Below, piece after piece: positions 24,807-32,416 of a DNA stretch of 64,000 bases (positions are counted from its first letter, which is position 1; each line of letters opens with the position of its first letter). Below the pieces are notes generated by a model, which did not search any database, was not told the origin of the DNA, and was given only the letters and a program-made list of their open reading frames with translations. Origin of the DNA: Paracoccaceae bacterium (GTDB taxonomy: Bacteria > Pseudomonadota > Alphaproteobacteria > Rhodobacterales > Rhodobacteraceae); assembly GCA_020628545.1 (NCBI GenBank), contig JAHDEX010000018.1, forward strand, positions 1 to 64,000, in the 5' to 3' direction. Made by a program: the position numbers and the translations under genes.

Positions 24807-25831
24807 CAGTGGAGGTTGTGGGCGACTGCGACTTCGACCCGGGTGCTTTAGGTGCCTATTTACAGGATGCCTTGCCACCGCAAACGGGTCCCTTTCGGTT
24901 GGTGCGGATTGGCGGTGGGCAGTCGAACCCGACCTATTTCCTCGACTGGGGTGTGCGGCGGCTGGTGCTGCGCAAGAAGCCCAACGGCGTGGTCTTGAAG
25001 GGTGCGCATGCGGTGGAACGGGAGCATCGGGTGTTGGCGGCTTTGCAGGAGAGTGCTGTGCCGGTGCCAGAGGTGGTGCTGCTCGAAGAGGATGCCAGCG
25101 TGATTGGCACGCCATTCTACCTAATGGAGCGGGTGGAGGGGCGCGTGTTTGCGGACCCGGCTTCGACGGACGCGCCTTTCGCGGATCGCCATGCGATGTG
25201 GATGGCGGCGGCTGAGACCTTGGCCAAGATGCATCGGGTGGATTGGCAGGCCGTGGGGCTTGACGGGTTCGGGCGGCCCGCTGGATATTTTGACCGGCAA
25301 GTGGCGCTGTGGGATCGCCAGTATCGGGGCTCAAGTGGTGATCCGATCCCGGAGATTGAGGCACTTTATGACTGGCTGATCGCGCATATGCCGGACGACG
25401 ATGGGGTGTCTGCGATCTGCCACGGCGACTTTCGGATTGGGAATCTGATTTATCACCCGACGGAGCCAAAGGTGGTTGCCGTGCTGGATTGGGAGTTGTC
25501 GACGATTGGGCATCCGATGGCGGATTTGGGGTTCATCTGCATGGCCTGGTATTCATCCTCGGACGAATATGGCGGGTTGTTGGACCGGGATTTGGGGGCT
25601 TTGGGCTTGCCGGAGGAGGCGGCGTTTTTGGCGGCCTATGGGGCTGCATTGGGGCGGCCCTTCACTCTGACGGCGTTTCACCGGGCCTTTGCGCTTTATC
25701 GGTTTGCGGTGATCTTTGTGGGGATCGCGGATCGGGTCAGGGCGGGGACGGCAACAGATCCGCGGGCGGCGGCATTGGCTCCACTGGCGGCGCGATTTGC
25801 GCGGCGGGGGTTGCAAGTTACCAAGCTGTGA
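24803..25831 (+). CDS. APH-like phosphotransferase (acyl-CoA-associated kinase)
   Basis: 342 residues of the aminoglycoside-phosphotransferase fold. Nucleotide loop GGGQSNPTYFL near residue 35, the catalytic loop CHGDFRIGNLIY (HxDxxxxN) near 210 and the metal motif VLDWELSTIGHPMADLGFI (DFG equivalent) follow the ACAD10/11 N-terminal kinase pattern rather than antibiotic kinases. It overlaps the acyl-CoA dehydrogenase by 4 nt (GTGA). The pair probably phosphorylates and then eliminates a hydroxyl group from 4-hydroxyacyl-CoA, as described for the LvaA/LvaC system and mammalian ACAD10/11; the substrate here is inferred. Confidence 0.86.
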   Translation: MTVEVVGDCDFDPGALGAYLQDALPPQTGPFRLVRIGGGQSNPTYFLDWGVRRLVLRKKPNGVVLKGAHAVEREHRVLAALQESAVPVPEVVLLEEDASVIGTPFYLMERVEGRVFADPASTDAPFADRHAMWMAAAETLAKMHRVDWQAVGLDGFGRPAGYFDRQVALWDRQYRGSSGDPIPEIEALYDWLIAHMPDDDGVSAICHGDFRIGNLIYHPTEPKVVAVLDWELSTIGHPMADLGFICMAWYSSSDEYGGLLDRDLGALGLPEEAAFLAAYGAALGRPFTLTAFHRAFALYRFAVIFVGIADRVRAGTATDPRAAALAPLAARFARRGLQVTKL

Positions 25832-26018
25832 TGGCGGCTTGCGCGGGGCGGATTGTTCTTGCTTGCGAAACACAGTGATCGCGGATCCGTTTCAACATAC
25901 CTTGAATTCACCGCAGTTCGGCAGCCTTCTGGCTAAGTCCCAACACATTAAGAATCAATTATGTGCACATGTCCGCGATCATTCGATTCGGATTTGTTGT
26001 GTATTTATGAGGTCTTAT

Positions 26019-26951
26019 ATGTCACGCCATATAGCAATGACGCTCAAAGCGGTTGCCTTCGTTCCCCTTGCATTGATTTCGCCCAATCTGGCGGCTGCCC
26101 AGTCTGACAGTTGGTCCGCCTATCTTGAGCCGGCCGCGCTGAGCGAGCGGATTGCAACGGGTGATGAGGTTCAGATTATTGATATTCGGAGTTCGAAGTA
26201 CGTCAAACGCGGCATCATTCCTGGTGCTGTCTGGATTCCGTTCCCGGAATGGCGCGGTGACAAGGAGCGGCCGGGTCAGGTACCGACCGAGGAAGAGCTT
26301 GAAGCGATGTTGGGTGCCAATGGCATCGACCCGAACAAGCCCATTGTGATCTATAACCACGCGGCGAAGACGGTTCAGACCGGACGGTCGGCGATTGTGT
26401 ATTGGATCCTGAAGTCGGCGGGTGCCGAGGACCTTGCGATCCTGAACGGCGGCTTTAAGGCCTGGGCCGGCATGTCATACCCAGAGGCGGAGGCACCGAT
26501 TGCGCCGACGCCTGTGAGCGTTGATATCACCTACACCGAAGAGTGGTGGGCCGATGCGATGGATATCTTTGCCGTGACCTCTGGTCAGGTGGATGGGGCG
26601 ATCCTGGATGCGCGTCTTGATGCGCAGGTGCGCAAGTCCGTTGAGACCGGCGAGCCGATGATGAGCATGCCGATGGCGCAGTATGTGCCTGCGAGCCTGT
26701 TCACCAACCCGATGTCATCCAGCCGTTTGACAGCGGAAGGGCAGGCGGACTTTATCGCTGAGTTGACAGACCGTGGGATTGACCCGGGCGACGGATTTCT
26801 GATCAGTGTGTGCCAGACCGGTGAGCTGAGCGCGCTGTCGTGGTTCTATGCGTCGGAGATTCTGCAGCTCGAAGACGTGCGTTACTATCCTGATGCGCTG
26901 AAAGGCTGGGAAGGCGACGGTGGTCTGATGTTCGGAATGCGGACCCAGTAG
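26019..26951 (+). CDS. Periplasmic double-rhodanese sulfurtransferase
   Basis: 310 residues with a signal peptide (about 1-27, ending NLAAAQS). There are two rhodanese domains. The first (about 45-155: VQIIDIRS, GIIPGAVWIPF, VIYNHAAKTVQTGRSA) lacks a cysteine in the active loop and is probably structural. The second (about 175-305) has the catalytic loop CQTGELSA with Cys265. Typical thiosulfate or mercaptopyruvate sulfurtransferases have this inactive-active order. The ATG at 26019 has GAGG 6 nt upstream; another ATG at 26007 is possible. A strong terminator follows at 26975. Confidence 0.87.
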   Translation: MSRHIAMTLKAVAFVPLALISPNLAAAQSDSWSAYLEPAALSERIATGDEVQIIDIRSSKYVKRGIIPGAVWIPFPEWRGDKERPGQVPTEEELEAMLGANGIDPNKPIVIYNHAAKTVQTGRSAIVYWILKSAGAEDLAILNGGFKAWAGMSYPEAEAPIAPTPVSVDITYTEEWWADAMDIFAVTSGQVDGAILDARLDAQVRKSVETGEPMMSMPMAQYVPASLFTNPMSSSRLTAEGQADFIAELTDRGIDPGDGFLISVCQTGELSALSWFYASEILQLEDVRYYPDALKGWEGDGGLMFGMRTQ

Positions 26952-26974
26952 CACCTTTTTCATTGCGAATTATT

Positions 26975-27008
26975 GAAAACGACGGGCTGTCCCGTCGTTT
27001 TCTTCGTT
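26975..27008 (+). terminator. Rho-independent terminator after the rhodanese gene
   Basis: A perfect 12-bp stem, GAAAACGACGGG (26975-26986) and CCCGTCGTTTTC (26991-27002), with a 4-nt loop, followed by TTCGTTTGG. The T-rich right arm gives the usual terminator shape. Confidence 0.85.
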
Positions 27009-27172
27009 TGGTAACGTGAATCTCAACAGATTTCTGTTCACCACAGCAACATTTGTTGTATGTCAATTATAGAAGACACTTAAGTGTCATCAGAGGTTGA
27101 CACTCTGGGGAACAAGATAAGTATTCCGGCATAGAAGCCCCTTTTGCTGCATTTCGAAGGATGGAGACTGCT

Positions 27173-28255
27173 ATGGCTGAGCAAGAACGCACCAAAGCGA
27201 TCGGGTTCGCAGGGATGAGCTTGTTGGAGGCGCTGTCGCGGGCGCCATTTTCCATCGTGCTGACGGATCCGCGAGCCAAAGATAATCCGATTGTGTATGT
27301 CAACGACACGTTTGAGACGATCACCGGTTACGCGCGGGACTTTGCAATCGGGCGCAACTGCCGTTTTCTGCAAAAGGATGATCGCGATCAGGACGTGATC
27401 AACAAGCTGCGGAATGCCATCGCAAACGATGAAGAAGTCGTGGTGGATATTCGGAACTATCGTCCCGACGGAGAGCAGTTCTGGAACAGGTTGATGATCT
27501 CACCCTTGCGCGGTGCGGATGGCGATGTCCTTTACTTCGTTGGTCTGCAGATGGAAATCGAAGTGCCACCGGGCGATCAAACGACCCCACATGACCGCGA
27601 TGTTCAGCGGGCGTTGGAAGAGATTCAGCATCGGGTCAAAAACCATCTCGCGATGGTGGTGTCGATGATCCGGTTACAATCGAACGCATCCCGCCCCGAT
27701 CCCCAGCAGGATTTTGATATGCTCGCGCGTCGCGTTGAGACGCTTCAGCTGCTTTATGAAGAACTGTCCGGGCAGGACGAAACGGATGAGGACCAGGGCG
27801 ACGAGACCGTCGCCCTTGGTGCCTATCTGTCGCGTGTGGCGAATGCGGTTGCGCATTTGGATGGCCGCAGCGGCGTGCGGGTCAACATCGATGCGGAAAA
27901 ATTGCGCGTGCCGTTTACCACCGCAACGCAGCTTGGATTGATCCTGTCAGAATTGATGACAAATGCGTTGCAGCACGCCTTTGAAGGGCGCGAAGAAGGG
28001 CTGTTGGAGATCGAGGCCAAAACGCTGAGTAACGGGGTTTTCCGGTTGCTGGTGTCAGATGATGGCATCGGGATCCCAGATGGCGTGGATTGGCCTGCCG
28101 AGGGCAATCTGGGTAGCCGGATCATACGAAGCCTTGTGAACGGCTTGAATGGCAAGCTGGATGTCAGCGCGGGCGATGTGCAGGGCACAACGGTGACGCT
28201 GGATGTGCCGCAGGCCAAGGTCAATATTCCAGAGGACGTCGAAATCAATGCCTAG
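27173..28255 (+). CDS. LOV-domain blue-light sensor histidine kinase (HisKA_2/HWE type)
   Basis: 360 residues. Residues about 18-130 are a LOV-type PAS domain: the photo-adduct cysteine lies in GRNCRFLQ (Cys63), with YVNDTFETITGY before it and the flavin-facing Gln in FVGLQ (Gln126). A HisKA_2 dimerisation helix follows, with phospho-acceptor His153 in EEIQHRVKNHLAMVVSMIRLQ, then a HATPase with SELMTNALQHAFEG and DDGIGIPDG. There is no membrane segment, so it is a soluble flavoprotein kinase. ATG 27173 has GGAG 6 nt upstream; another ATG lies at 27161. It overlaps the response regulator by 8 nt. Confidence 0.93.
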   Translation: MAEQERTKAIGFAGMSLLEALSRAPFSIVLTDPRAKDNPIVYVNDTFETITGYARDFAIGRNCRFLQKDDRDQDVINKLRNAIANDEEVVVDIRNYRPDGEQFWNRLMISPLRGADGDVLYFVGLQMEIEVPPGDQTTPHDRDVQRALEEIQHRVKNHLAMVVSMIRLQSNASRPDPQQDFDMLARRVETLQLLYEELSGQDETDEDQGDETVALGAYLSRVANAVAHLDGRSGVRVNIDAEKLRVPFTTATQLGLILSELMTNALQHAFEGREEGLLEIEAKTLSNGVFRLLVSDDGIGIPDGVDWPAEGNLGSRIIRSLVNGLNGKLDVSAGDVQGTTVTLDVPQAKVNIPEDVEINA

Positions 28256-28649
28256 AGCTGTCTTGGTGGCCGAGGACGACGCGATCGTCGCCCTTGATCT
28301 GCAAGAACAATTGCTTTCTGCCGGTCACATCGTATCCGGCCCGTTCTGTACTGCGTCCGACGCGATCCGCTCTCTGGCAAAAACGCGCCCCGCCCTTGCG
28401 ATTGTTGACTTTCGGCTTGAGGACGGGCCGGCCGTCGAACTCATCGCAGTTTTGAAACGAATGAGCGTCCCTTTTGTCATCGTGACCGTCTCGGCCAAGA
28501 ATGAGTTGCCCGAAGACCTGCGCCCGGTGCGTATTTATTCCAAGCCGTTCATTATGAGCGATCTGTCGCAATTGGTGGATAAGGCGGTACGCGGTGATCT
28601 GGGGACTGTGCTAGGAGCCGCAGTCGAAGTGCCGCGCCGCAGCATATAA
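28248..28649 (+). CDS. Single-domain response regulator paired with the LOV kinase
   Basis: 133 residues, a receiver domain only. Acidic pocket EDD at 9-11, phospho-acceptor Asp54 in AIVDFRLEDG, and conserved Lys99 in YSKPF. No output domain is present, so it probably passes the signal by protein contact or phosphotransfer, as in alphaproteobacterial general-stress or chemotaxis-like circuits. The start codon lies inside the kinase gene (8-nt overlap), so it is translationally coupled to it. dddP begins 153 nt downstream on the same strand. Confidence 0.9.
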   Translation: MPRAVLVAEDDAIVALDLQEQLLSAGHIVSGPFCTASDAIRSLAKTRPALAIVDFRLEDGPAVELIAVLKRMSVPFVIVTVSAKNELPEDLRPVRIYSKPFIMSDLSQLVDKAVRGDLGTVLGAAVEVPRRSI

Positions 28650-28802
28650 AACCAGTCTGATCGTCGGTTGCGTCAGTGGCAGGTTGCCGATGAGTGCCCC
28701 TTGTCTTGTGGCGGCCTAAAGCGACATTTGCGGTCGGATTTGACGCAGCCGTGGCCTGCATCAGTACCGCAGTCTGGTCTTCAGAGCAGAGGACAGATCG
28801 CA

Positions 28803-30140
28803 ATGGACGATTACGTCAGTCACACCCGCAAGATCGACCCCAGTCAGGGGCGACGGCTGGGTGATGGCACATTGAACGACGGCGATAGGATCGAGATTGG
28901 CCCCACGCCGCTGGCCTTTGCGGAGTGGCGCGAGGCTGGGCTGGAGCTGCCCGATCTTGAAGAGATGCGGAGGGCGCGGCACGCGCGGCTGACAGAGGCG
29001 ATTGTGGCGCGCGGGTATGGCGGGCTTTTGATGTTCGATCCGCTGAACATCCGTTACGCGACAGACACGACCAATATGCAGCTGTGGAACGTGCACAACC
29101 CGTTTCGGGCGGTGTTGTTGTGCGCGGACGGCTATATGGTGATCTGGGACTACAAGAACGCGCCGTTTCTGTCGTCGTTCAACCCGTTGGTGCGGGAAGC
29201 ACGATCAGGGGCCGATCTGTTCTACTTCGCGCGGGGTGATCGGATTGGGCCTGCCGCAGATGCTTTTGCGGCGGAGGTGGCCGACCTGCTGGCCGTCCAT
29301 GCGCCGGGTGAGACGCAACTGGCCATCGACAAGATCCAGCCGCATGGGTTGGATGCATTGCGGCGGGCGGGTTTGCAGACCCGGGACGGGGAAGAGGTGA
29401 CGGAGCGGACGCGCGCTGTGAAGAGCGAGCATGAGTTGCGGGCGATGCGCTGTGCTGTGCATGCCTGTGAGCGGGCGATGCAGGCGATGGAGGACTTCGC
29501 GCGCACCGAGATCCCGGGCGGCGGTGTGACGGAGGATGATGTTTGGGCGGTGTTGCACGCCGAGAATATCAAGCGGGGTGGGGAGTGGATTGAGACGCGC
29601 CTGCTGACCTCCGGGCCGCGCACGAACCCGTGGTTTCAGGAATGTGGCCCGCGGGAGATTTCGGAAGGCGAGATCCTGGCCTTTGATACGGACCTGATCG
29701 GGCCTTACGGCATGTGTGCCGACCTGTCGCGCACATGGTTGATTGGCGATGATCTGGCGCCCAAGCGGATGCGGGAGGCGTATAAGCACGGGGTTGAGCA
29801 TATCCGCCATAACATGGCGCTGCTACGGCCCGGGTTGCACATGGAAGACCTGACCCAGTCGTTGCATGTGTTAGAGCCGCGCTATGACGCTTTGAAGTAC
29901 TCCTCGCCTTTGCACGGTGTTGGGTTGTGCGATGAGTGGCCTTTGATTGCCTATCCGGACCGGCTGGTGCCGGGGGCGTTTGATGCGGAGATTGCCGAGA
30001 ACATGTGCCTGTGTGTTGAAGCGCTGGTGGGCGAGGTCGGGGGTGATTTCATGGTAAAACTGGAGGATCAGGTTGTGGTGACAGCAGCCGGCGCCGATGT
30101 GATGTCGCGCTATCCTTGGGATGAGCGGTTTCTGGGATGA
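28803..30140 (+). CDS. dddP: DMSP lyase DddP (M24 peptidase-like)
   Basis: 445 residues, the length of characterised DddP. The sequence follows roseobacter DddP closely from the start (HTRKIDPS, EIGPTPLAFAEW, GGLLMFDPLNIRYATD, NMQLWNVHNPFRA). The residues reported to bind metal and catalyse in DddP are all at their published positions: Asp295, Asp297, Asp307, His371, Asp377, Glu406 and Glu421. It cleaves dimethylsulfoniopropionate to DMS and acrylate in the cytoplasm. The ATG at 28803 has AGAGGA about 9 nt upstream; the frame is open further 5' without similarity. It ends 9 nt before a dispersed 247-bp repeat. Confidence 0.96.
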   Translation: MDDYVSHTRKIDPSQGRRLGDGTLNDGDRIEIGPTPLAFAEWREAGLELPDLEEMRRARHARLTEAIVARGYGGLLMFDPLNIRYATDTTNMQLWNVHNPFRAVLLCADGYMVIWDYKNAPFLSSFNPLVREARSGADLFYFARGDRIGPAADAFAAEVADLLAVHAPGETQLAIDKIQPHGLDALRRAGLQTRDGEEVTERTRAVKSEHELRAMRCAVHACERAMQAMEDFARTEIPGGGVTEDDVWAVLHAENIKRGGEWIETRLLTSGPRTNPWFQECGPREISEGEILAFDTDLIGPYGMCADLSRTWLIGDDLAPKRMREAYKHGVEHIRHNMALLRPGLHMEDLTQSLHVLEPRYDALKYSSPLHGVGLCDEWPLIAYPDRLVPGAFDAEIAENMCLCVEALVGEVGGDFMVKLEDQVVVTAAGADVMSRYPWDERFLG

Positions 30141-30149
30141 GGGGGGGTG

Positions 30150-30396
30150 GCGGATATTGCTGCCATTCATTTGATCCACTGAAAGGCCCGGGACAAGCCG
30201 GAGGCGCCGGGCCATCGGCGGACCGCCCCGTCGGGCCGACGATGACGCCACCCGTGTGACTTGCTTGTGAGGTGTGCTTATGTGTGGATGGATAAACTGC
30301 CACGCTGATGGGTTGCCCTCGTCAGCCCACGGTCCGCCGCCGGCCCTTGTGGCAGGATAAGCCGTCTTGGATGATGTTTGGCGAGGGCAGCTTTGC
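30150..30396 (+). repeat. 247-bp dispersed repeat, copy A
   Basis: This stretch is about 90% or more identical to the reverse complement of 52967-53212. Both copies start with GCGGAYATTGCTGCC and end with GAGGGCAGCTTTGC; the ends share an imperfect inverted GCTGCC. Inside there are stable inverted repeats: GGCCCGG...CCGGGCC near 30185-30212 and TGCCCTCG (30314-30321) with CGAGGGCA (30382-30389). A one-base indel between copies breaks every frame, so it is not a coding repeat. It could be a MITE-like element or a structured-RNA-type intergenic repeat. It fills nearly all of the dddP-fosX gap. Confidence 0.85.
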
Positions 30397-30463
30397 GGGA
30401 CTTTACTGACAATATATGGACGTCTGCTAATGTGCCGAGAAAGGGAACCTCGGAGGCAAAGCA

Positions 30464-30868
30464 GTGGTTCAGGGTTTAAGTCATATGACGTTCATGGTGA
30501 GCAATCTCGACAAAATGGAAGAGATGCTTACGAAAGTCCTTGATGCCAAGAAGATCTATGACAGTGGCGACAAGACATACTCGCTCTCCAAAGAACGCTT
30601 CTTCGATATTGGAGGCATCTGGGTAGCGACGATGGAAGGCGAGCCCCTTCTAGAAAAGACCTACAACCATGTTGCATTCAAGATGGCAGCGGATGACTAC
30701 GACAACAGACTTCAGCGTATAAAGGCGCTCGGTCTGGAGGTGCGCGAGGGTCGCTCACGTGTAGAGGGTGAGGGTCATTCGATCTACTTCTATGACTACG
30801 ACAACCATATGTTTGAGTTGCACAGCGGCACTTTGAAAGAACGACTAAAGCGCTACGCTGAAGCGTGA
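30464..30868 (+). CDS. fosX: Fosfomycin resistance hydrolase FosX
   Basis: 134 residues of the glyoxalase/VOC fold, almost colinear with Listeria FosX. Metal ligands His7, His69 and Glu118 and the general base Glu44 (LSKERFF), which separates the epoxide-hydrolase FosX from FosA, are all in place; TYNHVAFKM, RVEGEGHSIYFYDYDNHMFELHSGTL also match. The GTG start at 30464 has GGAGG 7 nt upstream. Base composition is visibly less GC-rich than its neighbours, suggesting acquisition. It would open fosfomycin with water (Mn-dependent, cytoplasmic), although a housekeeping role cannot be excluded. Confidence 0.92.
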   Translation: MVQGLSHMTFMVSNLDKMEEMLTKVLDAKKIYDSGDKTYSLSKERFFDIGGIWVATMEGEPLLEKTYNHVAFKMAADDYDNRLQRIKALGLEVREGRSRVEGEGHSIYFYDYDNHMFELHSGTLKERLKRYAEA

Positions 30869-30990
30869 ACCGGTCCTTCGCTGCACTCTGACCAATGGGC
30901 AGGTTGGGCTCGAAACGGCCATTGGCATTGTCACGGGGCGCGCAGCGGGTGAGACTGACGGTTGTTGGGGGATCGTGAGGGGGAGGGGCC

Positions 30991-32103
30991 ATGGCGCTGA
31001 TCACACGGGCTGAGGTTTTCATGGCCAACCTGGTGCCGCAGGTGAAGCGGACGGATGCGATTCAATCTTTTGACAGTCAGGAGACGCCGTTTGTGCGGGT
31101 GACAGACGCCGATGGCGTGGTTGGGCTGGGGTACAGCTACACGATCGGTCAAGGCGGTCCTGCGGTCGTCTCTTTGCTGCGCGAGACGCTTTTGCCGCAG
31201 TTGATCGGGCGCGAGGCGGAAGAGATTGGGCGGATCTGGCGGGATCTGCTGTTTTCGACCCATGCCACAAGTGTGGGGGCGATTACCTCGCTGGCGCTTG
31301 CGGCGATTGACACGGCGCTATGGGATTTGCGGTGCAAGCGCGCCGGTCTGCCGCTGTGGCGGATGCTCGGCGGGGCAAAGGACTCGGTTCCAATGTACAC
31401 GACCGAAGGCGGATGGCTGCATATCGCGACGGAGGATCTGGTCGCTGATGCGGTGGCTGCGCAGGAGGCGGGCTTTGCGGGTAGCAAGATCAAGATCGGG
31501 CGTCCGCATCTGAGCGAGGACCGGGAACGGCTGGAGGCAGTGCGCGCAGCTGTGGGGCCAGGATATGAGATCATGACCGATGCCAACCAGTGCTTCACGC
31601 GTGCGGAAGCGACGCGGCGGGCGCGGGTTCTGGAAGACTGTGGGGTGGCTTGGTTTGAAGAGCCGATGCCAGCGGATGATGTGCTGGGGCATCAGATGCT
31701 GGCGGCATCAACGTCGGTGCCGATTGCGGTTGGGGAGAGCCTTTATTCGCTGTCGCAGTTCAAGGACTATCTGGTGGCTGGTGCGGCGAGCATTGTCCAA
31801 GTGGATGTGGCGCGGATTGGGGGAATTACCCCCTGGATGAAGGTCGCGCATATGGCCGAAGCCCACAACGTGCCGGTCTGCCCGCATTTCCTGATGGAAC
31901 TGCATGTAAGCCTTGTCTGCGCGATCCCGAATGCGCCGTGGCTGGAGTATATTCCGCAGCTGGACAGTCTGACTGCAGCACCGATGACGATGAAGGACGG
32001 ACGGGGGTATCCGTCAGATGTAGCGGGGCTCGGGATCGATTGGGATTTTGACAAGCTGAAGGCCGCGCGGATTGATGGGTTGAGTGCCACATTCACGGGT
32101 TGA
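30991..32103 (+). CDS. Mandelate racemase/muconate lactonizing enzyme (enolase superfamily)
   Basis: 370 residues. Active-site residues of the mandelate-racemase subgroup are present: the KxK pair Lys166/Lys168 (SKIKIG), metal ligands Asp197 (MTDAN), Glu223 (WFEEP) and Glu249 (VGES), and the Asp272-His299 dyad (VDVARIGG, CPHF). It is therefore probably an acid-sugar dehydratase or racemase that abstracts a proton alpha to a carboxylate. The start has GGGGGAGGGG just before the ATG. No operon partner; fosX upstream is unrelated. The exact substrate cannot be told from sequence. Confidence 0.9.
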   Translation: MALITRAEVFMANLVPQVKRTDAIQSFDSQETPFVRVTDADGVVGLGYSYTIGQGGPAVVSLLRETLLPQLIGREAEEIGRIWRDLLFSTHATSVGAITSLALAAIDTALWDLRCKRAGLPLWRMLGGAKDSVPMYTTEGGWLHIATEDLVADAVAAQEAGFAGSKIKIGRPHLSEDRERLEAVRAAVGPGYEIMTDANQCFTRAEATRRARVLEDCGVAWFEEPMPADDVLGHQMLAASTSVPIAVGESLYSLSQFKDYLVAGAASIVQVDVARIGGITPWMKVAHMAEAHNVPVCPHFLMELHVSLVCAIPNAPWLEYIPQLDSLTAAPMTMKDGRGYPSDVAGLGIDWDFDKLKAARIDGLSATFTG

Positions 32104-32416
32104 TCAGCTTGTTGGCGGCGTTTCGGGGCAAGAGTTTCCCAGCGCCGCTCACGATCAGCGCTGGGAAACGTGCCACCCGCATCATCAGCCTACCTTTTAA
32201 AAATGAGATCATTAACAAATGTCGACACAGGGTGACTTGGGACGAGTCGGGTCTGTGTCGCGCGGGTTATGCGCCGAAAAATCCTAGAGTTATGGCCTGC
32301 CTTGGCGATTTGAATCGCGCATTGTTCGAGGTGCGATTTAAATGAAAACAAGGGCTTGGGGCAATCACCCGAACGGGTGAAAAACGCAGAATGGGCGAAA
32401 TAAATTGACGCGAACG
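32104..32416. other. Gene-free stretch with a strong 12-bp hairpin
   Basis: 313 bp between convergent genes. GTTTCCCAGCGC (32134-32145) and GCGCTGGGAAAC (32158-32169) form a perfect 12-bp stem with a 12-nt loop, probably ending the enolase-family transcript although no T-run follows. TCACCCG-AA-CGGGTGA at 32365-32380 is a second palindrome. A frame at 32100-32345 has no ribosome site or recognisable product. Confidence 0.55.

Noticed and set aside
30049-30303. Short frames in both copies of the dispersed repeat encoding a shared peptide (GGVIVGPTGRSADGP...)
   Set aside because: The repeat is conserved at DNA level beyond the frame, with an indel that shifts the phase between copies; the peptide match is a by-product.
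30869-30990. Inverted CCAATGG/CCATTGG stretch between fosX and the enolase-family gene
   Set aside because: Too short and imperfect to call a repeat or operator; no second copy found by eye.
32100-32345. 81-codon + strand frame after the enolase-family gene
   Set aside because: It overlaps the stop of that gene, has no ribosome site and contains the 12-bp hairpin; more likely non-coding.
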